DNA of 45,320 nucleotides from an uncultured Methanobrevibacter sp. (GTDB lineage Archaea > Methanobacteriota > Methanobacteria > Methanobacteriales > Methanobacteriaceae): assembly GCF_947170395.1 (NCBI RefSeq), contig NZ_CAMVTE010000018.1, positions 1-45,320 of the forward strand, read 5' to 3'. Positions 1 through 7,736 of the stretch are shown here, in pieces (position 1 is the first letter of the stretch; every line of letters begins with the position of its first letter). The notes under the pieces were generated by a model that was given only the letters and a program-made list of their open reading frames with translations, made no database searches and was not told where the DNA came from. The position numbers and the translations under genes are program-made.

Positions 1-728
1 GATTCTTCTGGCATGATTTCTGTGATGAATATATTGAAGCTGTAAAATACAGATTATACACTGAGGTTAGCGATGAATCAAGAAGAGCTGCAAAATACAC
101 TTTAAAAACAGTCGTTGAGACATCTTTAAAATTATTAGCTCCGATTGCACCATTCTTTACTGAAGAGGTTTACCAATATTTCTCAGACGAATCAATCCAT
201 ACTACTTTATGGCCTGAGGTATATGAGGAATTAATCAGTGAGGAAATGGAAACTAAAGGTGAAACTACCGTTGAGTTAATTGATGAGGTAAGAAGGTTTA
301 AATCAGCTTCTAAAATCCCATTAAATGCAGAACTTGCTGAAGTAAATGTATATACTTCAGATGATTCATTAGTTGAAATATTCAACGATTTTGAAGATGA
401 TATTAAAGGAACTTTAAAAATTAAGGATTTAGCTATTAGCTCTGGAAAACCTGAAGTTCATGAAAAAATCATCGAAGTCGAACCGGATATGTCTCAAATC
501 GGACCTAAATTCAAAGGAGATGCTGGAAAAATCATTGGTTATTTAAAATCAACTGATATTGGGGAAATCGGTGCTGTTTTAGAAAATGATCATGAACTGA
601 CAATTGGTGAGATTGTAGTTCCTGAGGACATGTTGAACATCAAAAAGGAGATTGTTGGAGCTTCTGGTAAAAAAGTGGATATCCTACAATCCGAAAACTT
701 GGACATGATTGTGGAAGTAATTAGATAA
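1..728 (+). CDS. valS: Valyl-tRNA synthetase, C-terminal part (5' end outside window)
   Basis: The reading frame is open from base 3 and ends with TAA at 728. The first residues read FFWHDFCDEYIEAVKYRLY, followed by KLLAPIAPFFTEEVYQYF and TTLWP, which is the helical anticodon-binding domain of class Ia valyl-tRNA synthetases. The last 160 residues form the lysine- and glutamate-rich tail typical of the archaeal enzyme. ValRS charges tRNA-Val with valine in the cytoplasm. The catalytic HIGH and KMSKS motifs lie upstream of the window. An internal ATG at 246 is in the same frame and is not the start. A run of nine T at 744-752 just after the stop could terminate transcription. Confidence 0.95.
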   Translation, partial: FFWHDFCDEYIEAVKYRLYTEVSDESRRAAKYTLKTVVETSLKLLAPIAPFFTEEVYQYFSDESIHTTLWPEVYEELISEEMETKGETTVELIDEVRRFKSASKIPLNAELAEVNVYTSDDSLVEIFNDFEDDIKGTLKIKDLAISSGKPEVHEKIIEVEPDMSQIGPKFKGDAGKIIGYLKSTDIGEIGAVLENDHELTIGEIVVPEDMLNIKKEIVGASGKKVDILQSENLDMIVEVIR

Positions 729-853
729 TTACTTTCCATTAACTTTTTTTTTAAAATCAATATTGTTTTTGCTTTAAATTATTTTTAATAGAAGTAAATA
801 TTGTATTTGGCTTATTTAAAGTATTTATACTACTTTTCAGTGAAATAAAAACT

Positions 854-966
854 GGAGATGAGAATTATTTTTGTATATTTTAATGGACTTGTGTGTGATG
901 TCAAAAGCCTATATCTATTTTTATTTAAGTCCAAGAGGGTTCTATTAGTGTTTTGGTCTCATCTCC
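854..966. other. Candidate structured RNA or long nested inverted repeat
   Basis: GGAGATGAGA at 854-863 is perfectly complementary to TCTCATCTCC at 957-966. Inside it, TGGACTT (884-890) pairs with AAGTCCA (927-933), giving a closed, nested, roughly 113-nt fold. The strand cannot be decided. The right arm touches the stop codon of the minus-strand acetyltransferase (966-968). No T-run follows either arm, so it is not a classic terminator. I do not recognise a known RNA family or riboswitch. The surrounding gap (729-965) is otherwise AT-rich with nothing further visible. Confidence 0.35.
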
Positions 967-1532
967 TACTCAATATCATTATCTAACTTTTTTACAACTC
1001 TTGCAGGCACTCCTATTGCAAGGGAATTGTCTGGAATGTCTTTTGTAACAACTGCTCCTGCACCAACAACTACGTTATTTCCAATAGTAACGCCAGGTAA
1101 AATTGTCACGTTGCCTCCTAACCACACGTCATTACCTATTCTGATTTCACTTCCCTGAGCCAAATGTTCTCTTCGACCTTTTGGAGTTAAAGGGTGGCCG
1201 ACAGTAGTTATTAATGTATTTGGACCAATCATCACATTATCTCCAATATAAACTTCTTTAATGTCAAGAATGGTTAAATTAAAATTTGCAGTAAAATTGT
1301 TTCCTATGAAAATGTTTTTTCCATTATCGAAACAGAATCGTTTGGCAATCCAAACTTTTTCACCCACTGAACCTAAAATCTCTTTTAAAACTTCATGTTG
1401 TTTGTCTAAATCATCTTCAGCAAGTGAATTGAATATATTTGCATTTTCGATTGCATTCAATTTCATTAAGGATATTTCTTTATCGTCATAGCAGTATTCA
1501 AGACCTGCCTTCATCTTATCAATTTCATTCAT
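966..1532 (-). CDS. Maltose/galactoside-type sugar O-acetyltransferase (hexapeptide repeat)
   Basis: This 188-aa protein has the N-terminal MAC domain (KMKAGLEYCYDD) followed by left-handed beta-helix hexapeptide repeats (IGDNVMIGPN, IGNDVWLGGNVTILPG, IGNNVVVGAGAVVTKDIP) and the family ending AIGVPARVVKKL. The catalytic histidine lies in TTVGHPLTP near residue 113. Length and domain order match maa/lacA/nodL acetyltransferases, which move acetyl from acetyl-CoA to a sugar hydroxyl. The true substrate cannot be read from sequence. No Shine-Dalgarno is visible before the ATG; a TATA-like ATATATAC lies about 60 bases upstream, so the transcript could have a short leader. It is convergent with valS and stands alone. 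Confidence 0.85.
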   Translation of the reverse strand: MNEIDKMKAGLEYCYDDKEISLMKLNAIENANIFNSLAEDDLDKQHEVLKEILGSVGEKVWIAKRFCFDNGKNIFIGNNFTANFNLTILDIKEVYIGDNVMIGPNTLITTVGHPLTPKGRREHLAQGSEIRIGNDVWLGGNVTILPGVTIGNNVVVGAGAVVTKDIPDNSLAIGVPARVVKKLDNDIE

Positions 1533-1621
1533 GGGTAAATATTTATGGATTTTAATTAAAAAAATATTTGGATAAAATGAAAATTGAGATATATACTACT
1601 TTGAAGATATTAATTCATTAA

Positions 1622-3487
1622 TTATTGTTTCATTTTGATAATAAGCATTGCTATATCGTCAGATAGTTCCTGATTGCTGTAAAATTTGTTGAGGTCATTT
1701 TCAATGGATTTTATAATGCTGCTTAATTCATTATTCTTATTTTGATTTAATGTTTTTTGCAGATTTTCGTATCCGTAATATTCATCATTACTATTGTTTG
1801 CATCAGTAACTCCGTCAGTATATAAGAATAATGAATCATTAGGCTTTAATTGAATAACCTGTTTTTCATAGTGCATATTTTCCATTCCAGCTAAAAGTAA
1901 TCCTGGTTTACCACTCAAAAATTCAAAATCACCATCGTTTTGTTTAATTAATGGTTTTTTGTGTCCTGCATTAACATAAGTCAGTTCACCTGTTTTTGTA
2001 TTAAGTTTTCCAAGCCAACAGCTAACAAACACTTCTTCAACATTATCTTTACAAAGTTCGTTATTGGCTTCGTAAAATACTTCTGATAAATCTGAATAAT
2101 AGGTAGCATAATCTCTGAGTAATGTCATGGCCTTTACCATGATTAATGCAGTTGACACACCTTTTCCACTGACATCCCCTATTACAAATCCAATATTTTC
2201 ATCATTGATTTTGAAATAATCATAAAAGTCTCCACCAACCTCATGTGCCGCTTTCATAAATCCCCAAAGACTAAGATTATTATTTTCATTGAACTCTTCA
2301 AAATCTGTCGGAACCATTGAGTATTGAATTTCATGAGCTAATTTGAGTTCTGTTTCATATCTCTCTTTTTCTTTGGTTACATCCAATAAGTTGTTAGAAT
2401 AATCTACGAATTCCTTCTGCATGTTAAGCAGGGATTCAGACAGTGATTTTATTTCATTGCTTACGGTAATTGATTTCAAATTATTAACTAAATCCTCTAA
2501 ATCATTATCATCACTTATTTCTTCAGACAGATATGTGGATAACTGATTGACTGGTTGCATAACCTGTTTTTCCAAAAACAGCATATAAATTGTTAATGGT
2601 ATTAGAATGGCCAGGAAAAATCCAGATAACATAATAAGATAATTTAAAAATTCAGATGCAATACCAAATTCATAAACTCCGGTTATTGTTAATGAAATCA
2701 AAAGGATAGTTGGGATTATAATTAATATGACGAATATTGTAATAAATGCATTATAGAATAATGTAGGTTTTTGAGTATTTTCTATTTTAAAGACATCCTC
2801 ATCCAGTGGTTTAATTAAAAATATTCCTGAAAATATTAAAATTAACAGTAAATAAATAGTATTTGGACTATTTATTGTGATTAGTGAAAGAACTATTGAA
2901 GCTATGAAGAAAATCTCATATAATTTAATAGGCATGATTTTTTTAATTTGTTTTGGAGTATATACTGCAATATTTAATTTTCCAAATATTCCCATACCTA
3001 ACAAAAGCAAAATCAGTCCTAATACGAATATCATATAATAACTTTCAAGATTTAATTTGATGACTTTATCAAAGATGTGATTGGTAAATAGATATGTTTG
3101 CAGAATAATGAAAAATATGATACATATTATTTTAATGAAACTATTAAAACTGTTTAAATTAGGTATTTCATGATTTCTTTTAGTTTTTATTGAGTACCAT
3201 AATTTCCAAGGCATTATTCCCAAAATAAATAGGGATGAACCAGTTAATAAGATTGTTAGAGGATTGGTCATTCCTAAAAATAAAATCCAATATAATACTT
3301 CAACTATGGTAAATCCTAATATTGCATATGGACCTAACAATAAACTTAATAAAAGTAACGAGGACAACTCTAAGTGAATAGAATTGCTATCAAACCAGAT
3401 GGATCCAATTAAAATTAGCATTATATTTATCATCATGGAGATAAATATAATAAATTTCTGTGATTTGAAAAGTTCTTTACTAATCAT
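1622..3487 (-). CDS. Membrane PP2C-type serine phosphatase, RsbU/SpoIIE family (paralogue A)
   Basis: This 621-aa protein starts with about eight to ten hydrophobic segments (residues ~10-310), continues through a HAMP-like and coiled-coil linker (~305-385), and ends in a complete SpoIIE/RsbU PP2C phosphatase domain (~385-620). Metal-site motifs are all present: GGDFYD, GDVSGKG, NAGH, YTDGVTDA and DDIAML. Family knowledge says such enzymes dephosphorylate a phosphoserine on a STAS antagonist; the obvious partner is the STAS protein at 7425-7721. Its ATG overlaps the stop of the upstream paralogue by four bases (ATGA) and has AGGTGG in front, so the two are translationally coupled. The signal sensed by the membrane part is unknown. 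Confidence 0.9.
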   Translation of the reverse strand: MISKELFKSQKFIIFISMMINIMLILIGSIWFDSNSIHLELSSLLLLSLLLGPYAILGFTIVEVLYWILFLGMTNPLTILLTGSSLFILGIMPWKLWYSIKTKRNHEIPNLNSFNSFIKIICIIFFIILQTYLFTNHIFDKVIKLNLESYYMIFVLGLILLLLGMGIFGKLNIAVYTPKQIKKIMPIKLYEIFFIASIVLSLITINSPNTIYLLLILIFSGIFLIKPLDEDVFKIENTQKPTLFYNAFITIFVILIIIPTILLISLTITGVYEFGIASEFLNYLIMLSGFFLAILIPLTIYMLFLEKQVMQPVNQLSTYLSEEISDDNDLEDLVNNLKSITVSNEIKSLSESLLNMQKEFVDYSNNLLDVTKEKERYETELKLAHEIQYSMVPTDFEEFNENNNLSLWGFMKAAHEVGGDFYDYFKINDENIGFVIGDVSGKGVSTALIMVKAMTLLRDYATYYSDLSEVFYEANNELCKDNVEEVFVSCWLGKLNTKTGELTYVNAGHKKPLIKQNDGDFEFLSGKPGLLLAGMENMHYEKQVIQLKPNDSLFLYTDGVTDANNSNDEYYGYENLQKTLNQNKNNELSSIIKSIENDLNKFYSNQELSDDIAMLIIKMKQ

Positions 3488-5403
3488 TTTCCACCTGCTC
3501 CATTATATTTTATTATAAGCATTGTTGTATCGTCAAATTGCTTATTATTGCAAAACATATTAATGTCTTTATTAATTTCAGTTATTATGTCGCTTAATTT
3601 TTCATTTTTATTTTTATTGATTATTTCTTTTAAGCGGTCTTCTCCATAAAATTCATTATAATTGTCATTAGCTTCAGTAACTCCATCGGTATATAGGAAT
3701 ATCATGTCTCCGGCATTCAAATTAATTTCATGTTCGCTATATTTTATGTCTTTCATTCCTCCGATGACTAAATTTGGATGTGTATTCAAGTACTCAAAAT
3801 CAGAGGAGTCATGTTTAATTAACGGTTGGTTGTGTCCTGCATTAACATAGGACAGCTTTCCGCTATTTAAGTTTAATTTTCCAATCCATGTTGTTACAAA
3901 TAATTCCTCATCATTTCTTTCATAAGCCAAATTGTTTACTTTTTCAATAACCTGTGATAAATCATCATTAAATTTAGAATGATTTTTAATTAAATACATT
4001 GTTTTAACCATGAATAATGTTGAAGGAATTCCTTTACCGCTAACATCTCCTATAACGAAATATACATTATCATCAATTTTGAAATAATCATAGAAGTCCC
4101 CTCCAACTTCTCTTGCAGGTTTCATTGTAGCGCTGACTTCAAATTCATTTTCTGAAAATTCTTCGAAATTTTTTGGCACCATATTTGATTGTATGTCACT
4201 TGCCACATCAAATTCAGTTTTGAATTTTTCTTTTTCAGAAGTTGTAATTTGAATTTGATGTAAATTATTCCTAATCTTATAAAATGACCTTACAAATGAA
4301 TTGGCCAATATTCCAATACTGTCATTTCCAATGTATTTTTTTACATTAATAATTGATTCAATCCTATTTTCTGTTTTAAAGTAATTATCTGCAGTATCAA
4401 TTAGTGCGTAAAGTGGATTGGTTATATTTTTTTCTATGTATCTTATATGAATTAATGAAACCAATAATATCAGCACACTTGTGAATGCAATGATAAGTAA
4501 AAGTTGGTATGATGGATCAAGATTGGGTGTAAAAGATAAAATAAGTGTGTTGAAATAGTTAAAGTTCAAAAATATGGTTATGGATATGATTATTAAAAAG
4601 ATTAGTATAATTTCTTCAATAATTGAATAGTTGTCGTTCGTTGGTTTAATAGTCCTGTCAAAAGTATTGAAACATATCAGCAGAGAAGTCACTATTAATA
4701 TAAAGTAGAAAATATGCTTTATGAACCTAATGCCTTCAACGAATTCCTTAAACATGATATATGCTACACATATTAAAAGTACTGTTAAAAGATAATACGG
4801 GTTTATGTTTATTTTTGTTATCTTTCTTTTAGGAGTTCGTAAAGGTATCTTAAGTATATTAAAAGAACTAATCAGCAGCAATCCAAATATTAATGAAAAT
4901 GTGATAATATTTAAAATGTAAGGGAAGTTAAAATCCACGTCTGTAATGGAATATGAGAAATTTAAACCCGGATACAGTGAAAAAGAAATAACTAGGAGTG
5001 CAAAATATACAATGGAAACAATCACTGTAATGCAAAAGAACTTAACAATATTGTATGTTGAGTTAAATCTAGGTGTGTCTATTTTCTTTTTTGTTAAAAT
5101 ATTATACCATAATTTATATGCCAATAGTGAAATAAAAAATGTGGTTGCAAAATCAATAATCGGTGTAGGAAAGCCTATTCCTTCAATTAGTTCCCCAGTT
5201 AATGTTGCAGTTGCAAAACCCAAAGCTCCTACCGGACCAAACATCAAACCGAATGTTGGGGCGAAAGCCATATCTATAAATATGTAATTGCCTCCAATAC
5301 GTTGATATTCGAAAAGGTAGTTTAATATCAATTCCACACAAAATGTGAAAATGAATATGAATATTGGATTACTGAATAACTTTTTTATTTTTGAAGGAAC
5401 CAT
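3484..5403 (-). CDS. Membrane PP2C-type serine phosphatase, RsbU/SpoIIE family (paralogue B)
   Basis: This 639-aa paralogue of the downstream gene is the first gene of its two-gene operon. It has many membrane segments (~1-330), then a linker, then a complete PP2C phosphatase domain (~395-635) with GGDFYD, GDVSGKG, NAGH, YTDGVTEA and DDTTML. The N-terminal stretch APTFGLMFGPVGALGFATATLTGELIEG resembles small-molecule-binding membrane modules but belongs to no family I can name with confidence. The membrane halves of the two phosphatases differ much more than the catalytic halves, which fits two sensors feeding one target. It is transcribed divergently from the MATE-STAS-GH3 operon across a 260-bp gap. 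Confidence 0.9.
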   Translation of the reverse strand: MVPSKIKKLFSNPIFIFIFTFCVELILNYLFEYQRIGGNYIFIDMAFAPTFGLMFGPVGALGFATATLTGELIEGIGFPTPIIDFATTFFISLLAYKLWYNILTKKKIDTPRFNSTYNIVKFFCITVIVSIVYFALLVISFSLYPGLNFSYSITDVDFNFPYILNIITFSLIFGLLLISSFNILKIPLRTPKRKITKININPYYLLTVLLICVAYIMFKEFVEGIRFIKHIFYFILIVTSLLICFNTFDRTIKPTNDNYSIIEEIILIFLIIISITIFLNFNYFNTLILSFTPNLDPSYQLLLIIAFTSVLILLVSLIHIRYIEKNITNPLYALIDTADNYFKTENRIESIINVKKYIGNDSIGILANSFVRSFYKIRNNLHQIQITTSEKEKFKTEFDVASDIQSNMVPKNFEEFSENEFEVSATMKPAREVGGDFYDYFKIDDNVYFVIGDVSGKGIPSTLFMVKTMYLIKNHSKFNDDLSQVIEKVNNLAYERNDEELFVTTWIGKLNLNSGKLSYVNAGHNQPLIKHDSSDFEYLNTHPNLVIGGMKDIKYSEHEINLNAGDMIFLYTDGVTEANDNYNEFYGEDRLKEIINKNKNEKLSDIITEINKDINMFCNNKQFDDTTMLIIKYNGAGGK

Positions 5404-5663
5404 TGAATATTATGTATAAATACTAGCATATATAAATCTTTTTTAAATGATTTTTCAAAAAATGTTAGTAATTAATAGAACAAATTGGGTTTTCTTATGA
5501 ATAATTATATAATTTCTGACTATTCTAAAAAGTATTCAATATATTATTTCATTACATTAAATTGTATGATGTGTTAGAAATACGAATATTCTAATTAAAA
5601 ATTATATGTATATATATTTAAAAATTTAAAAATAGTAATGTGTATTTTACAGTTGGTTGAATT
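5404..5663. promoter_or_regulatory. Divergent promoter region between phosphatase operon and MATE-STAS-GH3 operon
   Basis: This is 260 bp of very AT-rich DNA. Reading leftward, TTTATATATG around 5430-5440 is a TATA candidate for the phosphatase operon. Reading rightward, the stretch at about 5600-5625 (TATATGTATATATATTT) is the TATA candidate for the MATE operon. TTAGAA at 5574-5579 and TTCTAA at 5589-5594 form an inverted repeat with a 9-base spacer just before the rightward TATA region, a possible operator. The MATE ATG at 5664 has only a weak GGTTGA ahead of it. Positions of transcription starts are inference. Confidence 0.5.
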
Positions 5664-7412
5664 ATGAATTTATTAAGCAGTGATAATAAATTATTAAATT
5701 CCTTTTTTAAAAACTATTTATTCGGGACAGTAATTTCTGTAGTACTCACTATTTTAACTGTTATTTTAAATGGAATAATCATTGGCAATTTCTTTGGCAA
5801 TATTGGTCTTGCAGCATTCGGCTTGGCAATGCCAATTATTTATGCCAATTTGGCAATAGGGTATATTTTCTCGTATGGTGGTTCTATTGTCGCATCCAAT
5901 AACATGGCTGATGAAAAAAGAGTAAACAATAATTTCTCAGTGACTTGTATTGTTGCAGCAATTGTGGGGATTGTTTTAACTGCATCATTGTTATTTTTTT
6001 CAACAAATGTTGCCCAAATATTAGGTGCATCAGGTGAATCATTAGATGCAACTGTATCACTAATGAGAGGTTTGTTTTTAACGATATTGCCTTTGATGTT
6101 TTTATATATTTTTGTAAATTATTCAAGAATCGATGGGTATCCTCTATTGGGTCTTTATGCCGGTTTGATATTGTTTATATTAAATTTAATTTTAGATTTG
6201 GTATTTGTACTGATATTGAAAATGGATATTTTTGGTATTGGGCTTGCAACTGCATTAAGCAACCTGATTACAGTTCTATTTCTATTAAGCCATTTTCTTT
6301 CAAAAAAAAGTTCATATAAATTCCAAAAGAATTTAGAATTTAAAATGGAATTGTCCCAGATAATCAAATCCGGCCTTCCAAGTGCTTTAAATCAGGTTTA
6401 TAATATGGCCCGTACAATAATCACAAATAATTTAGGAGTATGGGTTGGCGGAGTTATATTTTTAGGTGCCCTTTCTGTCCAATCGAATGTTTATACATTG
6501 TTATGTAGTGTAGGTATTGGAATCGGATCAACCACTTTAGCGCTGGGTGGTGTTTTTTATGGTGAAAATGATAAAACTCACTTGGAACAATTATTAGGAA
6601 TATCAATTAAATATGCATTGGTTATCATTTTTATTATTTCTATAATTCTCTTTATTTTCGCCCCTTATTTCGTTTACATGTTCGGTAATAATCCTGAAGT
6701 GTATGACACTGCAATAAGAGGTCTTAGAATATTTGCATGGTCTTTGCCGTTTTCCGGATTATGTTTTATTTTATTGAACTTTTATAATGCAACACAGCAG
6801 CTAAAAATTGCCAATTATATTAGTTTCGCCCATAGTTTCTTATTCTTGTCAGCATTTGCAACCATATTTTCATTTTTAATTGGTGGCGACGGTATTTGGA
6901 TAAGTTTTGTATTGTGTGAAATCGTTACATTGCTTAGTTTACCATTCTTAATTAAATTAAAAACTAAAAAATTCCCTAAATCGTTAAGTGATTTTGTAAT
7001 TATGGATGAAAATGAATTCCCATCTGAAGATACTTATGTGGCATATCTTGAGTCCGAAGAGGAGTTATTGGACCTCGTTGAGAATATTGATGAAAAATTG
7101 AATGATAGTGATTTGGATGATAAAACCAAATTGAGAATACAATTGATACTTGAGGAAATGGGAACAACTATTTTTACCCATGCCTATAAATTTAAGAAAA
7201 ACAAATATTTAAATATCAGAATTCTTTATAAGAACACTGAAGAAGTTATTATTTATTTCCAGGACAATGGTGTTCCTTTTGATATTGAAGGGGATATCGG
7301 CAATAAAACTGAATTTTATGGAATTAAAATAGTCAAAAACTTTTCAAAAGACATAGATTACAATAACAACCTTAAATTAAATAACAATAAGATTATTATT
7401 CCTAAAAACTAA
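5664..7412 (+). CDS. MATE-family transporter fused to a C-terminal RsbW-like HATPase domain
   Basis: Residues ~1-440 form a MATE (MOP superfamily) transporter: about twelve hydrophobic helices in two similar halves, with features such as GNIGLAAFGLAMPI. MATE proteins export drugs or metabolites using Na+ or H+ gradients. After a linker at ~445-460 comes a domain like the anti-sigma kinases SpoIIAB/RsbW (~460-582). In it, QLILEEMGTTIFTHAY is the N-box equivalent, DNGVPF (D534) the G1 box and GIKIVKNF the G2 box. The Mg-binding Asn of the N-box is replaced by Thr502 and the G2 box is poor in glycine, so this copy may bind a STAS partner without being an active kinase. It is the first gene of an operon, 12 bases before the STAS gene. 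Confidence 0.88.
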   Translation: MNLLSSDNKLLNSFFKNYLFGTVISVVLTILTVILNGIIIGNFFGNIGLAAFGLAMPIIYANLAIGYIFSYGGSIVASNNMADEKRVNNNFSVTCIVAAIVGIVLTASLLFFSTNVAQILGASGESLDATVSLMRGLFLTILPLMFLYIFVNYSRIDGYPLLGLYAGLILFILNLILDLVFVLILKMDIFGIGLATALSNLITVLFLLSHFLSKKSSYKFQKNLEFKMELSQIIKSGLPSALNQVYNMARTIITNNLGVWVGGVIFLGALSVQSNVYTLLCSVGIGIGSTTLALGGVFYGENDKTHLEQLLGISIKYALVIIFIISIILFIFAPYFVYMFGNNPEVYDTAIRGLRIFAWSLPFSGLCFILLNFYNATQQLKIANYISFAHSFLFLSAFATIFSFLIGGDGIWISFVLCEIVTLLSLPFLIKLKTKKFPKSLSDFVIMDENEFPSEDTYVAYLESEEELLDLVENIDEKLNDSDLDDKTKLRIQLILEEMGTTIFTHAYKFKKNKYLNIRILYKNTEEVIIYFQDNGVPFDIEGDIGNKTEFYGIKIVKNFSKDIDYNNNLKLNNNKIIIPKN

Positions 7413-7424
7413 ATTGGTGACTTT

Positions 7425-7721
7425 ATGGATATAGAAAAACAAAAAGACGGAAAAAAGTTAGATATTAAATTGGTGGGTAGATTGGATACAAAAACTGCTC
7501 CTGAACTATCAGAAGTACTAAAAGATAGCTTAACGGATGTTGAGGAGTTAACTTTTGATTTATCTGACTTGATTTATATTTCAAGTGCAGGACTTAGAAT
7601 AATTTTGTCTACTCAAAAAACAATGAACGTACAAGGCTCTATGAAGGTAACTAATGTTCAGGATATTGTTATGGAGGTATTTGAATCAACTGGATTTGTA
7701 GATATCTTGACAATTGAGTAG
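7425..7721 (+). CDS. STAS-domain anti-sigma-factor-antagonist-like protein (SpoIIAA/RsbV type)
   Basis: This is a 98-aa single STAS domain, the usual length for SpoIIAA/RsbV. The signature is FDLSDLIYISSAGLRIIL; the serine two places before the glycine (Ser54) aligns with the serine phosphorylated in SpoIIAA and RsbV. In bacteria, the unphosphorylated form binds an RsbW-type kinase and the phosphorylated form lets go. Here the protein lies between two genes whose products carry RsbW-like domains and faces two PP2C phosphatases, so it is the likely hub of a partner switch. GGTGA precedes the ATG. Spacing to the neighbours is 12 and 15 bases, indicating one transcript. Confidence 0.92.
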   Translation: MDIEKQKDGKKLDIKLVGRLDTKTAPELSEVLKDSLTDVEELTFDLSDLIYISSAGLRIILSTQKTMNVQGSMKVTNVQDIVMEVFESTGFVDILTIE

Positions 7722-7736
7722 TTTTGAGGCTGAATT

